Position numbers and translations under genes: made by a program
In this document: positions 5,772-16,600 of the stretch, piece by piece
Position numbering within the stretch: position 1 is the first letter of the stretch
Layout: the number at the start of each line of letters is the position of its first letter
Source: JANXQE01 sp035651635
GTDB taxonomy: Bacteria > Verrucomicrobiota > Verrucomicrobiia > Limisphaerales > UBA8199
Length of the DNA: 55,490 nt
Direction: 5' to 3'
NCBI GenBank assembly: GCA_035651635.1
Contig: DASRFK010000220.1
Location: forward strand, 1-55,490
Notes under the pieces: generated by a model
Told to the model about the DNA's origin: nothing
The model's database searches: none
What the model saw: only the letters and a program-made list of their open reading frames with translations

Positions 5772-8700
5772 AAGTTGTTGTTTATAGAAAACCGGGCACC
5801 GGGGCCTTCTCATTAGCACCGCGGCTTCAGCCCGGTGTGAAGGAGTCGGAGGAATCCCGAGCTGTTTCAACAGTTTGCCCGGAGCCGGGGAAGCCGTTGA
5901 AACGGCTGGGAACCGTCCGTCGTCTGATACACCGGGCTGAAGCCGCGGTGTTAATGAGAGGGAGGCGCGTCGGAGCTCCGCCCTCAGCTTGCACTCATGC
6001 CGGAGCTTCCTCTATTTCGCGGTCATCCGCGGCTTCGATTTCGGATTTCGGATTTCGGATTTCGGATTTCCTTCGACCTTCGGCCTTCGGATTTCGGGTT
6101 TCCGCTGGCCTTCGGATTTCGCTCGCTGGGCGCGAGCGCGGCGTCGCTCTGGTGATAACGCTGATCATGCTCTCGGTGATCACCTTCATGGCGATCGCTT
6201 TCCTGGTCCTTAGCCGTGGGGAGCGCACCTCCGTGGGCACGTCGACCGATCAATCCATCGCCCGGCTCGGCGCCGATAACGCGCTTGAACGCGCCCAGGT
6301 CGAATTAATCGCTCCCATGTTGGCCTCCAGCAACTTCAACAGCGGTGGCCTGCTGGTGTCGACGAATTTCATAAACGCGAACGGGTTCAAGACCGGCGTG
6401 TCCAATCCGACAAATGTCGCCTACGCCTATTCAACCGGGCTGCGGTTAAACCAGGCCGATGCCTTGCAGAACCTGACTAATCTGCTGCTGAACCCGCGCG
6501 CCCCGGTCTTCATTGTCACGAATCGGCTCACGGGTTCCAACGATTTCCGGTACTACCTCGATTTGAACCGCAATGGCGCTTTTGAACCTACGGGGTGGAT
6601 TTTCGTCACCAACTACGGCGGGCAGAGAATCCAACTTCAGACCAACGGCTTCGCTCAGGACTATGTCCAGGGCGATCCGCAATGGATTGGCGGCCTGGAA
6701 TTCCCCGATCGCAATCACTCCGCCGACAATCGCTTTCTCTACCGCTATGCCTATCTCGCCGTACCTATTAGCCAGGGGCTGGATATTAATTACATCCACA
6801 ACGCGGCGCGCAACCCTACCAAAGCCAACATTGATACTACCGGCGGCGATTTTTTTCGCAACCAAGGCGTTGGCACTTGGGAAATAAACCTCGCCTCCTT
6901 CCTGTATGACCTGAACACCAATATTTACGCGTGGGGCGGGCCCTACACCTATCAACCCGGGACCTTCGTGGGCGGCAATGCGTTTGTTGACGCCACTTCC
7001 ATCTTAACCAATCGTTATGGTGGCTGGTTGAATTATCAATCACGGCTTTCCAGCGTCAAAAACCTTTATTTCAATGGTCCGCTGGCGTTCGCCAATCACT
7101 CAATTGACGCATATACCGCCGGGCCCCTAATGTTCACTGCTGCTAGTCTTTACAACGATCCCGACCTCAATCCCACGCCGCGGGCGGTTTATCCCTGGCC
7201 CGGCGCGGATAACACGAATCACCTCTTCTCGACACAGGATCTGTTTGATCCGACCAAGACCTCGCTCAATTTTGCGACGCGATTGCAGGCGGCCGGCACG
7301 AATATCGACACCTACGACCGCTACACCTTCTACCGGTTGCTTTCGCAGCTCGGTACCGATTCCGCTCCCGATCCACCCACGAAGCTAAACCTGAACTACG
7401 ACAATAAGGTCCAGACCAACTCGCGCGGTATTGTCAGCGCCACCAATTTTTTTGCCTGGCAACCGGTGGACTTCTTCACCAACGCGGCGAACATGTTGCT
7501 GACCAATGCGGGGCTCAAACTCTCAGTAACTAACCTCCAAGTATACCCCACGAATTTTTATACGCCGAGCGTGCATCGGCTGCTGCAGCTCGCCGCTAAT
7601 ATCTACGATGCCTCCACCAATCGCGCGCTGATCGCCGGCCAGACCAACGGGTTTCCGTCCGTTTTCCGTCCCATCTTCAGGAGGCTCGTGGGACCCACAA
7701 ATAACATCATCGTTATCGCCGGGTACCGCGAGGTCCTCAATGCGGATTTCGCCTTTGCAAACCTGGCGCCTCAGATGATTGATCCGCAGGTACCTTCGCC
7801 GTTTTGGAGGTGGACTGATTTTCCGGTTTACGGAACGCCCTTCGCCCCCGCGCGAATCGCTTCTGGTGGAGAGAAGCTCGAGCCTATGGTCGCGGGCGTG
7901 CCGCTGATCATCGGAGCGAAAAAGGGCTATCCCAATTTCAACGAGCTCGCGATGGAAACGCAGGTTTTCGTGTCGCGGTTGCTGGAGTTCCGCCGCCCGC
8001 AGGGAGGAGACCCCAATCAGAACGCCGTGAACGAAACCAACCAGATGTATGTGATTGGCATCACCAATCTCTTCGGCCTGGAAGCATGGAATTCCTACTC
8101 GAACCCTTATCCACGCAATTTGCAGTTGGTCGCTTCCGTCAGTACCGCCAGCGTTCTTACCAATGAACTCAGCTCCGTTGTGCCCATATACAGCAACCGG
8201 ATTTTTTTTACCAGGAGCATGAATATTCCCGCCGGCACATGGAAAGGATGGACGGTTCCCAATACGGTCCCGAGCTCGATGGTGCTGCCATTCGGCACGA
8301 CGAATTATAATTTTCTAAACAACGCAACCTATTTGCGCGGGGCGAATCCTCCTTTTCTACCTTTGACGCACATATTTGATCGGCGTCGCCAGCCTCTCTT
8401 ACCCCCGCATTGGTGGCTTAACCTCAATACAAAGCTGCAGTATATCCTGGTAGACACCACAGTTAATCGGATCGTCGACTTTGTTAACCTAAACAATTGG
8501 GAGAGGACGGTCGATATCACGTATCAACTGGCTCTGAACAATACCGGCCCGGTGAATCCTGCCGACTACCGAAATCCTTCCAATCAGTGGCTGACCAACC
8601 AGATCGGAGGCGTGAACGGCCCGAGCATGGGCGTGTATAATCAGATCCAAGTCGGGCTCAACGGATTTAACGGCGCACCGGATTGGTTAAACTTCAGCCA

Positions 8701-9988
8701 GGATCCGTACTCCGGCCTCGACTCAAATAAAGCGGTGGATGGTTTCCGTTACAACTTAATGGGGCTAAGCCCCCTATATAGCCCGGGCGAGACTTTCTTC
8801 AAATCGAATGTGTTTTACGCTCCATTCGATCCGGTCCGCACGGTGTATGTTCATACTTCGTGGCAAGCGAACGATCCGCTCGTGCATTACACAATCGGCG
8901 ATCTCATCGACAGCATCACGTTCGATGACACCAATCGGGTCAATATAATCCCAATGGGAGTCCAGAACATCGGCCAGATGAATACGCGGTACCGGCCGTG
9001 GCCAGGCAATCCGAACAATACCGATCCACTCACGGACTCCCAGATCGCGCTGAAAGACCCCCTTGTCACGCGCTCTGATGATTGGGATTTTCCCACCAAC
9101 AAGTATCCCAACATCGGCTGGCTCGGCCGGGTCCACCGCGGCACGCCCTGGCAAACTGTTTTCCTGAAATCCACCAATATTATGCAGAGCGTCCCCGGAC
9201 CGCAGGGCTATGGCCAAAGCTTGCGCAATTGGGCGATCTGGACGGGAAACAATGCGCTGATTCAGACCCCTGCGTTGACGAACATGGTTGATAGTTCCTT
9301 GCTGGGCACTAATAGCACAATCCTCTATGCCGACCGATTTGGAATACCGACGGTGACGGACGCCTCGTTTACGTCGCCGACGAACGACTGGAACATTCTG
9401 GACCTGTTCACCACCGCGTTTAACGACAACTCCACTCGTGGCCAGCTTTCGGTCAACCAGACCAACCTGGCCGCATGGTCGGCGGTGCTCGGCGGAGTCA
9501 GTGTCTTGCCGAACCTGAGGGACACGAACCAGGCGGTATTCATTTTGCCGGCCGGTCGCGATCCGCTTCAGCTGGTGGCGAGAATTGTCAACGGTATTAA
9601 CAATACCCGCACGAATTTCCCCAACAACGCCTTTCCCCGGCTGGGAGATATCCTGTACACGCCCGAGTTGACGATGGCCTCGCCGTACATTGTCTCCACT
9701 AACCGCGCCCAAACCTTCAACGACGAGGTCGTGGAACGCATCCCGCAGCAGATCCTCGGGCTGCTTCACGGAAGCGAACAGCCGCCGCGCTTTGTGATCT
9801 ATTCCTGGGGCCAGGCGCTCAAGCCCGCGCCTAAATCCCTTTATACCTTTAGCGGCCCGTACCTTGGGCTCTGCACCAATTACCAAATCACCGCCGAAGT
9901 GGCCACCCGGGCGGTGGTCCACATCGAGGGTGCGCCAACCAAGCCGCGAACCGTCATCGAAAGTTTCAGCGTGCTCCCGCCGGATTAG
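5768..9988 (+). CDS. Giant GspK/PilX-like pseudopilin with a repeat-encoded leader
   Basis: 1406 residues; ATG in an ATGA overlap with the previous gene. The motif 'RERGVALVITLIMLSVITFM' has Gly125 at -1 and no Glu at +5, the hallmark of GspK, which caps the pseudopilus tip and lacks Glu5 ('RGVALI' in known members). Typical GspK proteins are about 300-350 residues; here nearly 1280 residues follow the cleavage site, rich in Thr-Asn, Tyr and Pro, with no domain I recognise. The 125-residue leader contains a family A and a family C element read in frame. It may form an enlarged tip structure on the periplasmic pseudopilus. The K assignment is firm for the N-terminus only. Confidence 0.8.
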   Translation: MKVVVYRKPGTGAFSLAPRLQPGVKESEESRAVSTVCPEPGKPLKRLGTVRRLIHRAEAAVLMRGRRVGAPPSACTHAGASSISRSSAASISDFGFRISDFLRPSAFGFRVSAGLRISLAGRERGVALVITLIMLSVITFMAIAFLVLSRGERTSVGTSTDQSIARLGADNALERAQVELIAPMLASSNFNSGGLLVSTNFINANGFKTGVSNPTNVAYAYSTGLRLNQADALQNLTNLLLNPRAPVFIVTNRLTGSNDFRYYLDLNRNGAFEPTGWIFVTNYGGQRIQLQTNGFAQDYVQGDPQWIGGLEFPDRNHSADNRFLYRYAYLAVPISQGLDINYIHNAARNPTKANIDTTGGDFFRNQGVGTWEINLASFLYDLNTNIYAWGGPYTYQPGTFVGGNAFVDATSILTNRYGGWLNYQSRLSSVKNLYFNGPLAFANHSIDAYTAGPLMFTAASLYNDPDLNPTPRAVYPWPGADNTNHLFSTQDLFDPTKTSLNFATRLQAAGTNIDTYDRYTFYRLLSQLGTDSAPDPPTKLNLNYDNKVQTNSRGIVSATNFFAWQPVDFFTNAANMLLTNAGLKLSVTNLQVYPTNFYTPSVHRLLQLAANIYDASTNRALIAGQTNGFPSVFRPIFRRLVGPTNNIIVIAGYREVLNADFAFANLAPQMIDPQVPSPFWRWTDFPVYGTPFAPARIASGGEKLEPMVAGVPLIIGAKKGYPNFNELAMETQVFVSRLLEFRRPQGGDPNQNAVNETNQMYVIGITNLFGLEAWNSYSNPYPRNLQLVASVSTASVLTNELSSVVPIYSNRIFFTRSMNIPAGTWKGWTVPNTVPSSMVLPFGTTNYNFLNNATYLRGANPPFLPLTHIFDRRRQPLLPPHWWLNLNTKLQYILVDTTVNRIVDFVNLNNWERTVDITYQLALNNTGPVNPADYRNPSNQWLTNQIGGVNGPSMGVYNQIQVGLNGFNGAPDWLNFSQDPYSGLDSNKAVDGFRYNLMGLSPLYSPGETFFKSNVFYAPFDPVRTVYVHTSWQANDPLVHYTIGDLIDSITFDDTNRVNIIPMGVQNIGQMNTRYRPWPGNPNNTDPLTDSQIALKDPLVTRSDDWDFPTNKYPNIGWLGRVHRGTPWQTVFLKSTNIMQSVPGPQGYGQSLRNWAIWTGNNALIQTPALTNMVDSSLLGTNSTILYADRFGIPTVTDASFTSPTNDWNILDLFTTAFNDNSTRGQLSVNQTNLAAWSAVLGGVSVLPNLRDTNQAVFILPAGRDPLQLVARIVNGINNTRTNFPNNAFPRLGDILYTPELTMASPYIVSTNRAQTFNDEVVERIPQQILGLLHGSEQPPRFVIYSWGQALKPAPKSLYTFSGPYLGLCTNYQITAEVATRAVVHIEGAPTKPRTVIESFSVLPPD
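5809..5958 (+). repeat. Family A inverted-repeat element, copy A2 (core inverted relative to A1)
   Basis: 150 bp from 'ctcattagcaccgcggcttc' to 'gaagccgcggtgttaatgag'. The core palindromes occur in the order ctgtttcaacag then gccgttgaaacggc, the reverse complement of A1. It starts exactly 41 nt after the start-codon A, as in A1, and reads as a similar peptide (PRLQPGV ... HRAEAAVLM). Confidence 0.85.
6027..6121 (+). repeat. Family C repeat arm, copy C3
   Basis: Reiterated 'gatttcggatttcggatttc' and 'ccttcggccttcggatttc' units, corresponding to the right-hand arm of the family C element without its left arm or core. It is read in frame within the GspK-like leader and ends shortly before the 'RERGVAL' cleavage region. 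Confidence 0.75.
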
Positions 9989-10648
9989 ACCTCGACGAGC
10001 AGAGCGGGCAGCCCAAGAGGTTATTTTGCGCGATTTTGACAAACCCCACGTAGCGCAGACTTTTAGTCTGCCGTACCGCCGACTTTCAGTCGGCCGCGCT
10101 GGGCAGGCGGATAGGCGCGGTCCACCGTGGAGTCTAGGGCTATCAGGCCCATGGCCTGCCTCATACCAGCCCAGGGCAACGCCCTGGGTTTGCGGGCGAT
10201 TGAATTCGGCTGCAGGCCAACGGCCCGCCTCATTTTGCGATGAATCGCGCCTTCAGCGCTGGAAGGGCTTTTTGATCGGGCAACCCAGGGCGTTGCCCTG
10301 GGCTGGTATGAAGGACGCCGTCAGCGTCCGACACCGAGCGGCTGTTGATTTCCAAATGACGCAATCCCAGGGCATCGGCCTGCGGCCTCAGCCCTGGGCT
10401 ATGCTCGGTCGGCCCGTTGGGCCGAGTCGCGCGCATGAACGCCCCTTAACTATTGCGCAAAAATTCCGGGTAGTGCCAAGGCCTCAAGGCGCGGCAGGTC
10501 CGGTTCTCCGGCTGAAGCCGCGACTCCGAACCGTTGCCTCCTTCGCGTCCATTCGCGTCCATTCGCGGTTAACTCCCCCATCCGCATCCATTTGCGGTGA
10601 CTGTCATTGCTATTCGGGACCGAGTCTGATTAATTAGAATTCGAATTT
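9989..10648 (+). repeat. 660-bp gene-free stretch filled with dispersed repeats
   Basis: At 10048-10105 lies a family B unit (gtagcgcagacttttagtct and gccgactttcagtcggc). About 10163-10191 and 10281-10311 carry a 29-bp perfect inverted pair (cataccagcccagggcaacg and its complement), followed near 10372 by a looser 'cccagggcatcggcctgcgg' unit. At 10541-10570 is one arm of the 'attcgcgtccattcgcggtt' repeat. The last ~25 bp before the next ATG are AT-rich (ctgattaattagaattcga) and the likeliest promoter region; a weak TTGCTA/TAATTA pair with an 18-nt spacer is visible, but I do not rely on it. The open frame across this stretch is repeat sequence and I do not call it a gene. Confidence 0.75.
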
Positions 10649-13600
10649 ATGCGCTGGCGACCTTGGATGTGGCTTTCCCTCAGTATGCTGTTCTTCCTGG
10701 GAGCGGTTTATTCCTGGCATCTGGGAGATCAATGGGCCGCCCAAAAAGCCAGTCACACCAACAGCGGTACCAACCAGGTCCAACCTGCGCCTGTCCGCCC
10801 CAAATCGACCGCGCAAGCGGCCCCGGCTTACCCGTTGCCCGTGCATCTGCTCAGCGAAAGCGGCCGCGTTAACTCCCCTCCGCCCCGTGAAAAGACGAAA
10901 ACCAAGCCACCTACGCAGTCCCCCTATCGCTTGGCGAATACCACGATTCCGCTCGCGAAACTGATCCACAGCGACAAGGCGCTTCTGCTGCAAAACGCGC
11001 TGATCGACACGGCCACCGGCGGAAGTTTGGCGATCCCGGATGCGTTGCGTTCCCAAGGCGATCCCGGCAGTTACATCGTGCAGTCGCGGAGCCTGATCGA
11101 CGATAGTTTCCGCGCGTCACTCAAAGCGGCGGGCGCGACGGTAGTGGCTTACGTTCCCAACAACGCCTACCTGGTGCGAGCATCGGCCGGGGCCGCTCAG
11201 CAGCTCCAGGCCGATCCTCAAACGCAAACCGTTTTACCGTACGAACCGTATTACAAACTGCAGCCCTCGTTGCTGAGCCTGGCGATCCAGCAGCAGCCTC
11301 TGCCCGACGATGCGGTGCTTAACGTGCTGACGTTTCCCGATACGCGTGACGCAGCCGCCGAGGCGTTGCAGAAGCTCGGCGCGGCCATTCTGGGCGAGGA
11401 CCATTCTCCCTTCGGTGCGGTGTTGAAGATCCGGCCGCCGGTGAACGCCCTGGCGGCTATCGCCGGGTTGGCCGCCGTGCAGGAAATCGAGCCGGCTCGT
11501 CCGCGGCGCCTGGCCAATGACCTGAGCCGCGTTACCCTCGGTATTTCCGCCGATACCCTCACCACGACCAATTACCTGAACCTTTCGGGCTCGAATGTGC
11601 TGGTCGCCGTCGACGATACCGGGATCGATGCCACTCACCCGGATCTGCAAGGGCGTGTGACCTTCGATTTTCCCTTCAATGGGCTGGACACTAACGGACA
11701 TGGAACGCACGTCGCCGGTGTTATTGCCGGCAGCGGCGTGCAATCGACGACCGTTTCCAACGCGATTGGCTCGATTAACCCTGGCACCAACGGCCAATAC
11801 CGCGGCAAAGCGCCCGGCGCGAGCCTGTTCTCGATGCGATTTACCGCGCCGGACAGTTACCTGCAAGAAACCGCGTCGCGGACGAACGCACTCATTTCGA
11901 ACAATTCCTGGACCTACGGCGTCGCTCAATATGATATCGCCGCCGCCAGTTACGACGCGGCAGTGCGCGATTCGGTGCCGGAATGGACTGGTTCGCAGGC
12001 GCTCGTTTACGTTTTCCCGGCGGGCAATGCCGGTTCAGCCAACGGCTTCGATACAGGCAATGACGGCGGCACGGGTGGCAATGCCGACAGCGTCGAGTCG
12101 CCCGGGACAGCCAAGAACGTAATTACGGTCGGGGCAGTCGAGCAGTTTCGGAGCATAACCAACCAGACCGTGATCAACGATCCGGTATTTGGCAGCATGA
12201 CCAACCAGCCGTGGTTGCCGAGCACGGATTCGAGCAACCAGGTGGCCGGCTTTTCCGGACGCGGCAATATCGGTATTGGTGTCGAGGGCGATTCCGGCCG
12301 GTTTAAGCCAGACCTGGTCGCTCCGGGCACATTCGTCGTGTCGGCCCGCTCCCAGCAATGGGATCAAGCGGCCTATTACAATCCCACCAATTTCACTTAC
12401 GACTCACAGCAGTTGGTGCCCCTGGCTCCGGGCTCGGCTTTCAATTCGGTAATCTTTGTCCCCAACAATGCCGTTGGATTGATAGTATCGGCCAACGCAG
12501 TCACGCCTCTGGTCAATCTGCCGGTTACCGTGAGCGTTACCGGTGGGCCGACTGTGACGCGCAACAACCAGGTCTCGATTCCGCCTGACGCTACGCTCGG
12601 TCCGGTCGATACGTTCTGGACCTATTCCATCAGCAACACCACTTCCCAGACCGTTACCTTTGATTGGCAAACGACGTTGATTACGACCAACGATCAAGGC
12701 GATTTCTTCCAGGTCCTCAGCAACATGAACCAGGACCTCGGCCCGTACTATCGTTATGAATCCGGGACCAGTATCGCCGCCGCCAGTGTCTCGGGCATGC
12801 TCGCGTTGATGGAGGAGTTCTTCGCCGTGCACCAGCACCAGACCAACAGTCCGGCGCTGATGAAAGCCATGCTGATCAATGGCGCCCGCACCCTTGGCGA
12901 CCCCTACGATTTCCAGGTCCGCAATACCATCAATTACCAGGGCTGGGGCCAGGTTTTCCTGCCGACGACGCTGCCGCCGGGTGTCACCAACCAGGACACG
13001 GCCGGCAGTTCGGGTTCGATGTTCCTGTTCGACCAGGACCCAAACAAGGCGTTGGCTACCGGCCAGAGTCACACTCGATTTTTTTCGCTCACACCCGACG
13101 CCCAGGCACAGCCCTTGCGCGTGACACTGGCCTGGACCGATCCGCCCGGCAACCCGGCAACCAGCATCAAGCTGGTCAACGACCTCGACCTGGTGGTCAC
13201 CAACATGGATACCGGCGACGTCTTTTTCGGCAACGATATCCAGTCCGGAAATGACTTCAATATTGCCTGGGATACGAATCAGGCTGCGGTGGTCGACGTC
13301 GTCAACAACGTCGAAAATGTTTACCTCAATTCGCCGCTGGGCACCAACTACTCGGTTACGGTCATTGGCCATCGGGTCAATGTCAACGCCGTCACGGCCA
13401 ATCCCAACGACGTGGTCCAGGATTACGCCCTGGTGGTTTCCAGCGGCGACGGCCAGGTCACCAATGCCCTTAGCCTGACCAGCGACCCGGGCAAAACTTT
13501 GACGCTGAACGTGCCCAACGTTTTCTTCGTGACGAACATGTTTCCGAATGATCCAGTGAATCCGATTTCGGGGGGGCTCTTGCAGCACCAGCACGTCGGC

Positions 13601-16600
13601 GCCAATACGCCGTTGCTGGGAACCAACCAGGTTCCGTTGACCAATGACGCCAACGCCGTCCTTACCGCGGGCATGACCAACCAGTGGCATTTCTATGTCC
13701 TATCCAATGAATTTGGTTTCACCAACGTCTCGTTTGTCACCTTTATGCCGCCCAACGAGGCCGTGCCGCGCATGGGCGTTACCAATTATGGCGATGTGGC
13801 CAACGCCACCCGGCCGGAGGCGGATATCGATCTGTATGTCTCGCTGCTTCCCGGCCTGACGAACTTATTGCCCAGCGCGATTGCCGGGGCGGATAAATCC
13901 CTGAGCCGCGGTGGCACCGAAGTCATCGTCAAAAGTGATGCCAGGCCCGGCGCCGTTTACTATGCCGGCATTAAGTCGGAGGATCAGCAAGCGGCGGAGT
14001 ACAGTTTCCTGGCCGTGTTCAGTTTATTGCCGCCCGATTCGACGGACGATAACGGCAATGTGTATATGCGCGGCATCCCTGTGCCCGCGGTGATTCCGCC
14101 TGGCGCGCCGCCGCACCCGCAAGCGGCCTTGGTGCTGGGGATCGATACGCGGCCGGTTCATGTGCGCCGCGTCGTGGTGACCAACACCTTTACACATTCG
14201 CTGCCCGGCAACCTGCTGGGCAATTTCAGTCATAACACCAAGTTCGCCGTGCTCAATAATCACACCTGCGCGCAGGATATCAACGGCAACTGCATCACCT
14301 ATACCTTCAACTATATTTACGAGGATAATAACGAACACGATGTCCCGGGCTCCAGGCCTTCGGATGGCCCCGGCAACCTCAGAGACTTTATCGGCGAAGA
14401 CGGCACGGGGGTGTGGCTCCTGACCATGGTCAATACCTTCCCGGCGGGCACCGGTGAAGTGGATCGACTCACCGTTAAGCTCGAACCGCAGCAGATTAAT
14501 ACCAACGGGATCCTCGTCGACCTTCAGGGCCTTTCCTGGTTTTACGATTTCCTCGATGTACCGGGGGACGCCACCAATCTGACGATCTGCGTCTCCGGCA
14601 ATACTGAGCCCATCGATATTTATGTTTCCAGCCTCGAGCCTCCCACCCAGTCGAATTTTGAATATCACTTGAACGTCAAGCCGCCGGGTGGCTGCTTGCC
14701 CATAACCATTTTCGATCAACCGCCCTTGCATGCCGGCCGCTACTACGTCGGGATCTTTAATCCCAACCCGGACGCCCAGCATATCCGCGTCTCGGCCGAG
14801 ATCTTCCGCAATCCTTTCGCCATCGCCTCTTCCATCGCCGGGTCGGGCGGCCCGATCCCGATTCTGGATGATGCGGTCACTTACGCGTACGTCACCAATT
14901 TTACCCACATGCCGATCTCGTCGATGGACGTTGGACTGCTCATCAGCGATCCACGGATATCGGACCTGGCCATCACGTTGATCAGTCCAAATGGAACGCG
15001 GGTTCTGTTGTTCGAAAACCGCGGTGCCAACTCGACCGGTGGTCTGGGCACTTTCAGTTCGGTGACCAACGGCTTTGGGACGAGCAGCCTGATACCTTTT
15101 TACACCAACAACTTTGATGACGTGCCCACCGGCACCTACGCGCCTGGAACAACTTTCGATGGCTGGAACGTCCTCAACGACCAGGTTACGATCTTTCCTG
15201 AAATGCCCGCTCCGTGGCTGAGCAATAATGTTGCCTTGCTCAACAACGGCATTATTTCCGCTTCCTTGCCAACGACCAACGCGACCTCCTACACCTTGAG
15301 CTTCGAGGCTGCCCACGCGCCGTATTTGGTGGGCACGGTGGGCTGGTGGCCCTTTGAGGGGGATGGTTCCGATATCTTCGGCGGCTTCAATGGTTTGCTG
15401 CTGGGCAACGTAAAATTCAAGCCCCAGGGCGAGGCCAACCAGGCTTTCTTTGGCGACGGCATTGCCGCGCGGATGGTCGTGCCGCGCGCGCCGCAGCTGG
15501 ACCTGGGCCCCGGCCGCGGGTTCACCATTGAAGGCTGGATCAATCCAACTACCGTGCGGGATTCGGGGGCGCTGACCCCACCCATCGTCATGAGCGACGG
15601 CTTTGAATTGTCGCCGCCGCAACTGGGAATCCCCACTGGTTCTTACGTGTCAGGCTGGCAGGTCGAAGCTGGGCCAGTGAATCTACTCTCCGACGGGGTG
15701 CCGCCCGGACCTTTGTATGCCTACCCCGACACCGCGACCAATTGCCTGGAGATCATTGGCGGAACTGTTTCCACCAACTTCCCAACTGTGGTGGGCCGAA
15801 ACTACCTGTTGACTTGCGGGTACACTAAAAATGAGAACAGCGGTGACGGATTTGTTGCCAACATGACCGTTACACTCACGGGCCATGCACCCGTGCCGCT
15901 CACTTATAATTTTCACAATACCCTTGGGTTCCCGAACTGGCTGCACACCGGAATCGTCTTTACCGCCACCAGTCCAAGCACCAAGGTGACCGTGACCGGC
16001 CAGAACGCAGGCCCTTATGGGATGTACATCGACAGCTTCCAGGCCAAGCTCTGGGATCTTCCAGGCCAGAACAATACGAATGCTCCGTCGCCGCTGGTCG
16101 AATGGTACAATCCCGGTTCGCCAACGCCTCAGGGTGCGGAGTTATTCCTTGGCGGCGCTCCGAGCACCAACGGTCCGTCCGCTCTTTGCGTCGTTCTAAC
16201 CGACACCAACCAGCAAGCTCATGTCCTCACGACCCCTGCGACGGCTATCACGAATGCCGGCTGGCAACACGTCGCAATGACCTACGACCGGCTCACCCGC
16301 GCCGCCCGCCTCTATGTCAATGGCGCCATCGCCGCGAGCACGACCTTCCCGGATTCTTTTGTCCCCTTAACCGCGGGAGATCTCTATTTCGCATTTCACC
16401 CGGCTCCAGCACCCGATTTTATCGGCTATAACGGCGGTTTGGATGAGTTTGGCGTTTACAATCGGAAATTGACCGACTGCGAGATCGCGGCGATTTTCAG
16501 CGCCGGCGCCCGCGGCAAGTACGACCCCATCGCTTTATCTTGCCCCGTTTCCGGCACCGCCCAGGTGACCACCCCGTCCGGACCTTTGTTCCTGCCGTTT

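Noticed and set aside
340..6121. Family A-C repeats as insertion sequences
   Set aside because: No transposase, no long ORF of their own and no certain target-site duplications; at most non-autonomous elements.
9864..10637. 257-residue + strand open frame
   Set aside because: It begins inside the GspK-like gene in another frame and then consists only of translated dispersed repeats, with no ribosome site or domain.
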